Shown here one piece after another: positions 38,323-47,036 of a stretch of 61,979 nucleotides of DNA. The DNA comes from an uncultured Gilliamella sp. GTDB lineage: Bacteria > Pseudomonadota > Gammaproteobacteria > Enterobacterales > Orbaceae. The notes under the pieces are model-generated. The model was not told the origin of the DNA, did no database searches, and saw only the letters and a program-made list of their open reading frames with translations. The stretch lies in the NCBI GenBank assembly GCA_945271295.1, contig CALYPG010000013.1:1-61979 (forward strand), written 5' to 3'. Within the stretch, counting starts at the first letter, position 1, and each line of letters starts with the position of its first letter. The translations under genes and the position numbers were made by a program.

Positions 38323-38347
38323 ACATCTAACAGTGGGAATAACAAAC

Positions 38348-39724
38348 ATGACAAACTCTCACGATATTTATAACGATTTCAAAAATAAAAAAATTAGTGC
38401 ATTATTTTGGCAATATGCTCTACCTGCGGTAATTGGTACTATCGTTAACACGCTTTATAATATCATTGATGGTATATTCATCGGGCATTGGATTGGACGT
38501 GAGGCACTAAGTGCTGCCGGTCTTATTTTACCGGTTATGAATTTAGCGGCCGCCATAGGTATGCTTGTTGGTATTGGCTCCGCTAGTCGTATCTCTATCT
38601 TTTTAGGCCGAGGAGAACAAGATAAAGCCGAAAAAGTGGCAGGTACCTCGTTTATGCTGACTCTAGTATTAAGCGGCATAACTCTATTATCATTGCTTTA
38701 TTTTGTCGATCCTGTTTTATATTTTGTTGGTTCTAGTCCTGTTAACCACAGTTATGCTAAAGAATTTTTGCAAATATTTTTGCCTGGTAGCATCTTTTTA
38801 ACCTTAACGTTTAATTACAATAATATGATGCGGGCTAGTGGTTATCCATTTAAAGCAATGGTGACTATGTTTATCAGTGTTATTGCCAATATTATTTTAG
38901 CACCTATTTTTATCATTAGTTTGGGCTGGGGAATGCGAGGTGCTGCTTTTGCAACAACACTGTCAATGTTCATTAGTTTCATATTTGTGATGCAACATTT
39001 TTTAAGTAAAAACAGTAACATTAAATTATATCGGCGTAATTTCAAGCTCAATTTTACGTTTATCAAAGCCATTTTATCTATTGGTATGTCACCTTTTGCG
39101 ATGCAAATTGCCGCCTCAGTTGTAGTAGTTTTTATTAACTGGCAACTGAACCATTATGCTCCCTTAGCTAAGATATCTGGCGATGATGCAATTGCGGCAT
39201 ATTCTAACGCTAACCGTCTAATCACCTTGATTATTATGATTGTCATTGGCATCAATCAAGGTATGCAACCAATTATTGGTTATAATTATGGTGCGAAGAA
39301 CTTTATACGTGTTAAAGCGACTTTTATTTATGCCGTCAAAATTGCCACGGTTATTACAAGTTTAGGTTTTATACTTGGATTTTTTATTCCTGATACTTTA
39401 GTTCGAGCATTTAGTTCTGAAGAAGATTTAGTCGCTATTTCAGCAATAGCGTTGCGGTATACTACACTGGCTTTTGTTTTTGTTGGTTTTCAAATGGTAA
39501 CAACTAGTTTCTTCCAATGTATTGGTATGGCCAGAATATCGATTATGTTAAGCCTTTCAAGGCAAATTTTGATCTTATTGCCAACACTTTATATTATGCC
39601 ACTATTTTTTGGCTTTAATGGCGTGTGGTTATCTTCACCAACTGCGGATTTATTAGCCTCCGGCATAGCATATGCAGTACTGTATTGGTACTTCAAATCG
39701 ATTAAACATAGGCATTATTGTTAA
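38348..39724 (+). CDS. MATE-family efflux transporter (MepA-like group)
   Basis: A 458-residue inner-membrane antiporter with twelve hydrophobic segments. The N-terminal segment ISALFWQYALPAVIGTIVN and NIIDGIFIGHWIGREALSAAG place it in the DinF/MepA-like branch, distinct from the MdtK-like pump at 6.2 kb. The ATG at 38348 is preceded by GTGGGA. An alternative GTG at 38333 coincides with that probable ribosome binding site. The substrate is unknown. A dispersed IS-end repeat lies directly upstream and could influence its expression. Confidence 0.87.
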   Translation: MTNSHDIYNDFKNKKISALFWQYALPAVIGTIVNTLYNIIDGIFIGHWIGREALSAAGLILPVMNLAAAIGMLVGIGSASRISIFLGRGEQDKAEKVAGTSFMLTLVLSGITLLSLLYFVDPVLYFVGSSPVNHSYAKEFLQIFLPGSIFLTLTFNYNNMMRASGYPFKAMVTMFISVIANIILAPIFIISLGWGMRGAAFATTLSMFISFIFVMQHFLSKNSNIKLYRRNFKLNFTFIKAILSIGMSPFAMQIAASVVVVFINWQLNHYAPLAKISGDDAIAAYSNANRLITLIIMIVIGINQGMQPIIGYNYGAKNFIRVKATFIYAVKIATVITSLGFILGFFIPDTLVRAFSSEEDLVAISAIALRYTTLAFVFVGFQMVTTSFFQCIGMARISIMLSLSRQILILLPTLYIMPLFFGFNGVWLSSPTADLLASGIAYAVLYWYFKSIKHRHYC

Positions 39725-39772
39725 TACTTGCTATCTTGCTATAATAGTTTAGTTGTTTAATTAATCATTATG

Positions 39773-39793
39773 AGGAGCTCTACGTTTGCTCCT
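39773..39793. terminator. Weak hairpin between the MATE gene and the Sel1 cluster
   Basis: AGGAGC and GCTCCT form a 6-bp stem with a 9-nt loop between two convergent genes. The T-run is weak. Confidence 0.4.
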
Positions 39794-39851
39794 TCTGGTT
39801 AGGCAAAAATAAATTGTTTATTTTCAATATAATTTGCTTTGCTGGTTTTGT

Positions 39852-41396
39852 TCAAATACCAACTTTACGCTGATAACCATTTTCACTAGCTTGTTGATAA
39901 AAATTTTGGGCAATAATCATATTTTGCTCTACGCCTAACCCATGTTCATACATGAGCCCCAAATTATATTGAGCTTTTGCATAACCTAGCATAGCTGCTT
40001 TTTCAAAGCACTCTTTAGCTTTAGTGTAATCTTGCGCTGTACCATTTCCTTCAAAATACAATAACCCTAAATTATATATAGCAACGACTTCACCTTGCTT
40101 CGCCGCTTTTTCAATCCATTCCTTGGCTTTAATGTAATTCTGCTTTACTCCCTCGCCTACATAATACATGTTACCTAAAATAGTTTGAACATCTGCATAA
40201 CCTTGCATCGCCGCTTTTTCAAACCATTGCTTGGCTTTAAGGTAATTCTGCTCTACTCCCTCGCCTATATAATACATGTTACCTAAAATAGCTTGAGCAT
40301 CTGCAAAACCTAGTATCGCCGCTTTTTCAAACCACTGTTTAGCTTTAATAAAATCTTGCGTTACACCATTTCCATCAAAATACAATAACCCTAACTTATA
40401 CATAGCTGCGGCTTCACCTTGCTCTACCGTTTTTTCATACCAGTACTTAGCTTTGATATAATCTTGTTCGACTCCATTACCATGTTCATACATAACACCC
40501 AAATTAAATTGAGCAATAGCAGAACCTAGCATAGCCGCTTTTTCAAACCACTGTTTAGCTTTAATAAAATCTTGCGTTACACCATTTCCATCAAAATACA
40601 ATAACCCTAACTTATACATAGCTGCGGCTTCACCTTGCTCTACCGTTTTTTCATACCAGTACTTAGCTTTAATATAATCTTGTTCAATTCCATTACCATG
40701 TTCATACATAGCACCTAAGTTATATTGACCACAAGCATCGCCTTGCTTAGCGGCTTTTTCATACCATTGCTTAGCCTTGATATAATCTTGTTCAACTCCA
40801 TTACCCTGACTAGACATTACGCCTAAGCTATTTTGAGCACTTGCTGATCCTTGAAGGATGGCTTTTTCATACCATTTTTTGGCTTTAGCATAATTTAGTT
40901 TGACCCCTTTACCTTGATAATACATGTCACCTAAAATAACTTGAGCAATTGCCATGCCTTGCCTAGCGGCTTTTTCAATCCACTTTTTAGCTTTAATATA
41001 ATCTTGCTCAACGCCATTACCATTGTCATACATTACTCCCAAATTATATTGGGCATTAGCATTTCCTTGCCTGGCGGCTTTTTCATACCACTGCTTAGCT
41101 TTAATGTAATCTTGCTTAACGCCATTACCATTGTCATACAACATTGCTAACGCCAATTGTGCTATTGGATTATTTTGTAGTGCTGATTTTTCATACCATT
41201 GCGCTGCTTTAATATAATCTTGTTCAACTTCATTACCCTTTTCATAAAAAACACCTAGATATAGTTGAGCTTTTGCATTATTTCGTTCTGTTGCTAGTTT
41301 ATAAATCTCATTGAAATTCATATTTTCTATTAGTTTAGAGCCATTTGAACTAACTCCAAATAAAGATGATAAGAATATTGAAAGTAACTTTTTCAT
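39852..41396 (-). CDS. Secreted Sel1-repeat protein, 13 repeats
   Basis: A 514-residue protein: a signal peptide (MKKLLSIFLSSLFGVSS), a short cap, then 13 Sel1 repeats of exactly 36 residues (pattern AxAQYNLGxMYxxGNGVxQDYIKAKQWYEKAAxQG). Repeats 6-7 and 8-9 are near-identical two-unit blocks, and their DNA is almost the same 216 bases apart, so this duplication is recent. The ATG at 41396 is preferred because AGGA precedes it and it aligns with the leaders of the two sister genes; an ATG four codons earlier also exists. It is the last of three tandem paralogues. Export to the periplasm or beyond is inferred from the leader; binding partners are unknown. Confidence 0.86.
   Translation of the reverse strand: MKKLLSIFLSSLFGVSSNGSKLIENMNFNEIYKLATERNNAKAQLYLGVFYEKGNEVEQDYIKAAQWYEKSALQNNPIAQLALAMLYDNGNGVKQDYIKAKQWYEKAARQGNANAQYNLGVMYDNGNGVEQDYIKAKKWIEKAARQGMAIAQVILGDMYYQGKGVKLNYAKAKKWYEKAILQGSASAQNSLGVMSSQGNGVEQDYIKAKQWYEKAAKQGDACGQYNLGAMYEHGNGIEQDYIKAKYWYEKTVEQGEAAAMYKLGLLYFDGNGVTQDFIKAKQWFEKAAMLGSAIAQFNLGVMYEHGNGVEQDYIKAKYWYEKTVEQGEAAAMYKLGLLYFDGNGVTQDFIKAKQWFEKAAILGFADAQAILGNMYYIGEGVEQNYLKAKQWFEKAAMQGYADVQTILGNMYYVGEGVKQNYIKAKEWIEKAAKQGEVVAIYNLGLLYFEGNGTAQDYTKAKECFEKAAMLGYAKAQYNLGLMYEHGLGVEQNMIIAQNFYQQASENGYQRKVGI
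40321..40668 (-). repeat. Intragenic two-unit duplication in the 13-repeat Sel1 gene
   Basis: About 130 bases from 40321 recur almost unchanged from 40537, exactly 216 bases (two Sel1 units) later. Both encode the block with YWYEKTVEQGEAAAMYKLGL. Confidence 0.8.
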
Positions 41397-41520
41397 GTTA
41401 AAAATCATCCTAAATTTCCTTTTATATCAACTATTCTACTAAAATAGTCCTACATCCAATCTGTCAGTTAGAATATTTAGCCTACCTATAACAACTTAAT
41501 TATAAAGTCGGGGGAAAGGG

Positions 41521-41542
41521 GGAAGATTAATCATAATCTTCC
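41521..41542 (-). terminator. Hairpin overlapping the stop of the 29-repeat Sel1 gene
   Basis: GGAAGATTA pairs with TAATCTTCC around ATCA. It spans the stop codon on the minus strand. No T-run follows (C-rich instead), so termination activity is uncertain. Confidence 0.4.
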
Positions 41543-44500
41543 AGTTCAAGTCCATTTTCAACAGCTTTCTGATACCATTGTTCGGCATTTATCATATTTT
41601 GTTCTATCCCTAATCCATGTTCATACATTATTCCCAAATTATATTGCGCATTTGCCAAATCTTGCATGGCGGCTTGTTCAAACCACTGTTTAGCTTTAAC
41701 GTAATCTTGTGTTACACCATAACCTTGCGCATACATCAGTCCCAAATTATATTGCGCATTTGCTTCACCTTGTATGGCAGCTTTTTCATACCACTGTTTA
41801 GCAATAGCATAATCTTGTTTTATACCCTCTCCATTATTATACATTACCCCTAAATTATATTGAGCATCGGCATTTCCTTGCGTGGCGGCTTGTTCAAACC
41901 ACTCTTTAGCTTTAATATAATCTTGCGCTACACCATAACCATTTAAATATATTATTCCCAAATTATATTGGGCATCGGCATTTCCCTGCATGGCAGCTTT
42001 TTCAAACCACTCTTTAGCTTTAATATAATCTTGTGTAATACCATTACCATCTAAATACATTACCGCTAAATTGTACTGAGCAGATGTATCCGATTGCATT
42101 GCCGCTTGTTCATACCACTGCGCCGCTTTAATATAATCTTGCGCTACACCATAACCGTGATAATAAAGTAAAGCCAAATTATATTGTGCATTTACTTCAC
42201 CTTGCATCGCCGCTTGTTCATACCACTGTTTAGCTTTAGTATAATCTTGCGTTACCCCATAACCTTTTTCATACATTACTCCCAAATTGCATTGAGCAAT
42301 TGCTTCACCTTGCATCGCCGCTTGTTCATACCACTGTTTAGCTTTAGTATAATCTTGCGTTACCCCATAACCTTTTTCATACATTATACCTAAATAACAT
42401 TGAGCATTGGCCAAACCTTGTTGTGCCGCTTTTTCATACCACTGTTTGGCTTTAGTATAATTTTGCTTTATTCCATAACCATGATAATAAAACATACCTA
42501 AATTAAATTGAGCATCAGCATCGCCTTGCGTTGCCACTTTTTCAAACCATTTCTTCGCTTTAATATAGTTTTGTTCTATTCCAATACCTTCATAGTACAT
42601 TACTGCCAAATTATATTGAGCATCAGCATTTCCTTGCACGGCAGCCATTTCATACCACTGCTTAGCTTTGGTATAATTCTGTTCCACTCCATTACCATCA
42701 TAGTACATGAAACCTAAGTTAGTTTGAGCAATTGACAAACCTAGTTCGGCAGCTTTTTCATACCACTCTATAGCTTTGATATAATCTTGTTTTATACCTT
42801 TGCCTTTATCATACATAACGCCTAAGTTTAGTTGAGCTAAAGCATAGTCTTGCTGTGCCGATTTTTCATACCACTGCTTAGCTTTAGTATAATTTTGTTC
42901 TACTCCCTCACCATCATCATACATTACTGCCAAATTATATTGGGCTTTTGCATCACCTTGCATCGCCGCTTTTTCAAACCACTGTTTGGCTTCTATATAA
43001 TCTTGCGCTACGCCATTTCCTTTATAATACAATAATCCCAAACCAAACTGTGCTGTTGCGTAATCTTGAATTGCTGCCTGTTCATACCACTGTTTGGCTT
43101 TAGCATAATCTTGCTCAACTCCATAACCTTGATAATAAAACATACCTAAATTAAATTGAGCATCAGCATCGCCATGCGTTGCCACTTTTTCAAACCATTG
43201 TTTGGCTTTGATATAATCTTGTTCTACACCTATTCCTTTGTAATACATTACTCCCATATTGTATTGAGCCATTGCATCATCTTGCATGGCCGCTTTCTCA
43301 TACCACTGCATTGCTTTAGTGTAGTCTTGTTCTACTCCTGTTCCATCTTCATACATAACACCCAATCTAAATTGGGCAGAAGCATAGCCTTGTTGTGCCG
43401 ATTGTTCATACCACTGTTTAGCCATAGCATAATCTTGTTTTACGCCTTCGCCATCATCATACATTACCCCCAAATTATATTGGGCTTTTGCATCGCCTTG
43501 TGTGGCAACTTTTTCAAGCCACTGCACCGCTTTAATATAATCTTGCTCTACGCCATTACCATTTAAATACATCATTCCCAAATTGTATTGGGCTTTTGCA
43601 TTGCCTTGTATGGCAGCTTTTTCAAACCATGCTTGAGCTATAATATAATCTTGTGCAACACCTTTACCTTTGTAATACAATAATCCCAAACCAAATTGCG
43701 CTGTTGCGCAATTTTGTAGGGCGGCCTGTTCATACCATTGTTTGGCTTTAGCATAATCTTGCTCAACACCATAACCTTGATAATAAAACATACCTAAATT
43801 AAATTGGGCATCAGCATCGCCTTGTGTTGCCACTTTTTCAAACCATTGTTTGGCTTTAATATAATCTTGCTCTACGCCATTACCATTTAAATACATTACC
43901 CCTAAGTTATATTGAGCATCAATATCGCCTTGCATCGCCGCTTGTTCATACCACTGCTTAGCTTTAGTGTAATCTTGTTTTACTCCTGTTCCATCCTCAT
44001 ACATAAGCCCCAATCTAAATTGAGCAGAAGCATAACCTTGCTGTGCCGATTGTTCATACCACTGCGCAGCTGTAATATAATCTTTTGCTATACCCTTTCC
44101 ATTTTCATACATAACGCCTAATTTAAATTGAGCGGAAGCATTGTCTTGCTGTGCCGATTGTTCATACCATTGTTTAGCCATAGCATAGTCTTGTTTTATA
44201 CCCTCTCCATCATCATACATTAAGCCTAAATTATATTGCGCTTTTGCTTCACCTTGCTTCGCGGCTTGTTCATACCACTGTGCAGCTTTAATATAATCTT
44301 GCTTAACACCATAACCTTGATAATAAAACATACCTAAATTAAATTGGGCATCAGCATCACCTTTGCTTGCCACTTTTTCAAACCATTGCTTGGCCTTAAT
44401 ATAATCTTGCTCTACGCCATTGCCATTTGAATACATTACCCCTAAATTATATTGAGCATCAATATCGCCTTGAATTGCCGCTTTTTCATACCATTGTTTA

Positions 44501-44799
44501 GCAATAGCATAATCTTGTTCTACACCTTCGCCATCATCATACATTAAACCTAAATTATATTGCGCTTCTGCCTCACCTTGTATGGCAGCTTTTTCATACC
44601 ACTCTCTAGCTTTATTAAAATCTTGCCCGACTTCTTTACCCATTGCATAGATAGTTGCTAGATAAAATTGAGCTTTTGGATTATTTTGTTCGGTTGCTAA
44701 TTTATAAAGCTCCTTAAGATCCATATTTTCTAATGCCTTAGCGCTATTCGAATTAGCTACAAATAAAAATGGCAAGCGTGTTACAAATAATTTTTTCAT
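41527..44799 (-). CDS. Giant secreted Sel1-repeat protein, 29 repeats
   Basis: A 1090-residue protein: a signal peptide (MKKLFVTRLPFLFVANSNSA), a short helical cap (ENMDLKELYKLATEQNN), then 29 uninterrupted Sel1 repeats of 36 residues, ending with a capping repeat (GLGIEQNMINAEQWYQKAVENG). It should fold as a very long alpha-solenoid superhelix. The pair WFEKVA followed by ADAQFNLGMFYYQGYG occurs at repeats 3-4, 8-9, 14-15 and 20-21, showing a higher-order period of five to six units. Repeats 22 and 23 are a near-exact tandem copy. The leader, cap and last repeat are shared with the flanking genes. Sel1 proteins act as scaffolds or host-interaction factors in several bacteria; the role here is unknown. 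Confidence 0.88.
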   Translation of the reverse strand: MKKLFVTRLPFLFVANSNSAKALENMDLKELYKLATEQNNPKAQFYLATIYAMGKEVGQDFNKAREWYEKAAIQGEAEAQYNLGLMYDDGEGVEQDYAIAKQWYEKAAIQGDIDAQYNLGVMYSNGNGVEQDYIKAKQWFEKVASKGDADAQFNLGMFYYQGYGVKQDYIKAAQWYEQAAKQGEAKAQYNLGLMYDDGEGIKQDYAMAKQWYEQSAQQDNASAQFKLGVMYENGKGIAKDYITAAQWYEQSAQQGYASAQFRLGLMYEDGTGVKQDYTKAKQWYEQAAMQGDIDAQYNLGVMYLNGNGVEQDYIKAKQWFEKVATQGDADAQFNLGMFYYQGYGVEQDYAKAKQWYEQAALQNCATAQFGLGLLYYKGKGVAQDYIIAQAWFEKAAIQGNAKAQYNLGMMYLNGNGVEQDYIKAVQWLEKVATQGDAKAQYNLGVMYDDGEGVKQDYAMAKQWYEQSAQQGYASAQFRLGVMYEDGTGVEQDYTKAMQWYEKAAMQDDAMAQYNMGVMYYKGIGVEQDYIKAKQWFEKVATHGDADAQFNLGMFYYQGYGVEQDYAKAKQWYEQAAIQDYATAQFGLGLLYYKGNGVAQDYIEAKQWFEKAAMQGDAKAQYNLAVMYDDGEGVEQNYTKAKQWYEKSAQQDYALAQLNLGVMYDKGKGIKQDYIKAIEWYEKAAELGLSIAQTNLGFMYYDGNGVEQNYTKAKQWYEMAAVQGNADAQYNLAVMYYEGIGIEQNYIKAKKWFEKVATQGDADAQFNLGMFYYHGYGIKQNYTKAKQWYEKAAQQGLANAQCYLGIMYEKGYGVTQDYTKAKQWYEQAAMQGEAIAQCNLGVMYEKGYGVTQDYTKAKQWYEQAAMQGEVNAQYNLALLYYHGYGVAQDYIKAAQWYEQAAMQSDTSAQYNLAVMYLDGNGITQDYIKAKEWFEKAAMQGNADAQYNLGIIYLNGYGVAQDYIKAKEWFEQAATQGNADAQYNLGVMYNNGEGIKQDYAIAKQWYEKAAIQGEANAQYNLGLMYAQGYGVTQDYVKAKQWFEQAAMQDLANAQYNLGIMYEHGLGIEQNMINAEQWYQKAVENGLELEDYD
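42201..42392 (-). repeat. Near-exact tandem Sel1 unit copy
   Basis: About 85 bases from 42201 recur essentially unchanged at 42309, exactly one 108-base unit later (repeats 22 and 23 of the 29-repeat gene). The sharp identity implies a recent slippage or recombination event. Confidence 0.8.
42491..44386 (-). repeat. Higher-order repeat inside the 29-repeat Sel1 gene
   Basis: The block beginning AACATACCTAAATTAAATTG and running about 60 bases to TTTTTCAAACCAT occurs at 42491, 43139, 43787 and 44327. The spacings are 648, 648 and 540 bases: exactly six, six and five Sel1 units of 108 bases. Confidence 0.85.
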
Positions 44800-45003
44800 T
44801 TTAAAATTTTCCTAAGTTTCCTTTTAAATTAATTATTCTTTAAAGTAGTTTTAAATTGCTACTTAATTTTGTAAATATTCCTACCTATCAGCCCATCCAA
44901 GTTTTGATAGCTTTATCCTAGCGTTAATGATATTTCAAAGGACTTAAAGCGCCCCTGTTAACATTTTACTTACAAGATCATTGAAGATCGTTCTATTACA
45001 AAC

Positions 45004-46212
45004 TTAATGCTTAAATCCATTTTCATAAGCTTTATGATACCATTGTTTAGCATTAATCATATTTTGCTTTACGCCTAATCCATCTTCATACATTACAGCC
45101 AAATTATATTGGGCTTCAGCAATGCCTTGCAGCGCCGATTTTTCAAACCACTGCATAGCTTTAATATAATCTTGTTCTACGCCACTACCTACAAAATACA
45201 TTGCACCCAATCTAAATTGAGCATAAGCATTGCCTTGCATGGCGGCTTTTTCATACCATTGTGCAGCTTTAGTATAATTTTGTTCTACGCCCTCACCAAT
45301 ATCATACATTTCCCCCAAACAATATTGGGCTTCAACCATGCCTTGCACCGCCGCTTTTTCATACCACTGCGCGGCTTTAATATAATCTCGCGTTACTCCT
45401 TTACCATCATAATACATAAAACCTAAGTTAGCTTGAGCACTTTCTAGACCTTGTTCGGCTGCCTTTTCATACCACTGCGCCGCTTTAATATAATCTTGTG
45501 CTACACCTTTACCTTCGAAATACATTAACCCCAAATTGTATTGGGATTTAGCATAGCCCTGCATCGCCCCTTTTTCAAACCACTGCGCCGCTTTAATATA
45601 ATCTTGTGCTACGCCTTTACCTTCAAAATACATAAAACCTAAGTTAGTTTGAGCATTTGCCACCCCTTGTTGTGCCGCTTGTTCATACCACTGCGCGGCT
45701 TTGATATAATCTTGTGCTACGCCTTTACCATTTATATACATTAGTGCCAAATAAAATTGAGATTTTGCTTCACCTTGCTTCGCAGCTTGTTCATACCACT
45801 GTGCAGCTTTAATATAATCTTGTGCTACTCCTTTGCCATTATAAAACATAACACCTAATTTAAATTGAGCAGAAGCATCGCCCTGCTGTGCCGCTTGTTC
45901 ATACCACTGCTTAGCTTTGGTATAATCTTGCTCTACACCTGTTCCATCCTCATATATAACGCCCAACCTAAATCGAGCATAAGCATCGCCTTGCTGTGCC
46001 GATTTTTCAAACCACTGTTTAGCTTTAATGTAATCTTGTTCTACTCCATTACCTTCAAAATACATCATTCCCAAATCACATTGAGCTCTTGCATCATTTT
46101 GCTCAATTGCTAATTTATAAAGCTCATTAAAATCCATATTTCCTATTTCTTTAGCACTACTCGAATTAGCTATAAACAAAAATGCTAAGAGTTTTGCAAA
46201 TAATTTTTTCAT
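45004..46212 (-). CDS. Secreted Sel1-repeat protein, 10 repeats
   Basis: A 402-residue protein with a signal peptide (MKKLFAKLLAFLFIANSSSA), a cap (NMDFNELYKLAIEQND) and ten Sel1 repeats of 36 residues, many with GKGVAQDYIKAAQWYE. The last repeat (GLGVKQNMINAKQWYHKAYENG) matches the capping repeat of its sisters. It is first in the tandem set of three and is separated from the 29-repeat gene by about 200 bases that resemble its own upstream region, so whole-gene duplication built the cluster. Confidence 0.86.
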   Translation of the reverse strand: MKKLFAKLLAFLFIANSSSAKEIGNMDFNELYKLAIEQNDARAQCDLGMMYFEGNGVEQDYIKAKQWFEKSAQQGDAYARFRLGVIYEDGTGVEQDYTKAKQWYEQAAQQGDASAQFKLGVMFYNGKGVAQDYIKAAQWYEQAAKQGEAKSQFYLALMYINGKGVAQDYIKAAQWYEQAAQQGVANAQTNLGFMYFEGKGVAQDYIKAAQWFEKGAMQGYAKSQYNLGLMYFEGKGVAQDYIKAAQWYEKAAEQGLESAQANLGFMYYDGKGVTRDYIKAAQWYEKAAVQGMVEAQYCLGEMYDIGEGVEQNYTKAAQWYEKAAMQGNAYAQFRLGAMYFVGSGVEQDYIKAMQWFEKSALQGIAEAQYNLAVMYEDGLGVKQNMINAKQWYHKAYENGFKH

Positions 46213-46417
46213 TTTAAAATTTTCCTAGCGTTTCTTTTTAAATTAATTATTCCTCAAAATAGTCTTAAATCGCTGTTTAGTTAGGTAACTATTCCTATTT
46301 TATATGCTCATTTATGTTTTGATAGCTTGATCATAATATTAATGACGTTTTAAGGAATATAGCACTTGTTGTTAACATTTTACTAACCAGATTATTAAAA
46401 TTTGTTCAATCCCAAAT

Positions 46418-46605
46418 TTCATACTTAAGTCCATTTTTACAAGTTTACTGATCCCATTGGTTTGCATCAGTAATGCTTTATGAAATTCCCCCCTTTTATT
46501 TTCAAACATCTTCCCGATATAATATTGAGCATTTTCATCGTTTGGTTGTATCGCTTTTTCTTAATCCCTTTCGGTTTTAATATAATTTGGATTATTATCA
46601 ATAAT
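46418..46605 (-). pseudogene. Remnant of a fourth Sel1-repeat gene
   Basis: On the minus strand this segment aligns with the last repeats of the 10-repeat gene. The capping-repeat DNA (around 46420-46470) and the gene-end pattern are recognisable, but frameshifts and stops interrupt it and the rest of the gene is gone. Confidence 0.7.
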
Positions 46606-46711
46606 AACTATATTAAAACATAACATTTTGTTTTATTGAAAATAATAATTAATAGTTTTTGATATTTATAAAATCCCTCTAATTTTTAGTATTGGCTCAT
46701 GAATAAAATAT

Positions 46712-46738
46712 TACTACTATCGATAATCAATAGTAGTA
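46712..46738 (-). terminator. Hairpin, probable end of the yicC-EamA transcript
   Basis: TACTACTAT pairs with ATAGTAGTA around a 9-nt loop. On the minus strand it is followed by ATATTTTATTC, about 300 bases after the EamA gene. Confidence 0.45.
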
Positions 46739-47036
46739 TGTTTATTATTAGTATTGTTATCAAAATATTACAAAAAGATTATTTTTTATGCAAAAAGCTA
46801 AATACAAAATTAATCGTATTGTTTGTTGATGATAAAAAGTGGTTAAGAAATTAGTAGAGGGTAAAATAGTTTTTCACTGCTATAAATACTGGTTATTTTA
46901 ATTTTGATATCACTTTGTTTAATTAATATCTAAACAATAATATCAAAACATGACTTTTAATTGCCTTAATAACATAGTTACCTTTTGAAAAAAGAAGATT
47001 GCTATTTTGGAAAAATGGTAAAGCACTTCAAATTAT

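Larger units (their letters stand above)
46213..47036. other. 820-base region with a decayed Sel1 copy and a hairpin
   Basis: The part next to the 10-repeat gene resembles the spacer between the other Sel1 genes. It is followed by a degraded Sel1 3' end (46418-46605), and then by AT-rich sequence with a hairpin at 46712-46738 that may end the yicC-EamA transcript. Confidence 0.6.

Noticed and set aside
41617-46113. Several open frames of 60-136 codons on the plus strand across the Sel1 genes
   Set aside because: They repeat every 108 bases with the Sel1 units, are hydrophobic antisense by-products of the repeat codons, and lack ribosome binding sites.
39852-46605. Regular 108-base periodicity suggesting a CRISPR or satellite array
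   Set aside because: The period is a multiple of three, reads in frame as Sel1 repeats, and there are no short identical repeats with unique spacers.
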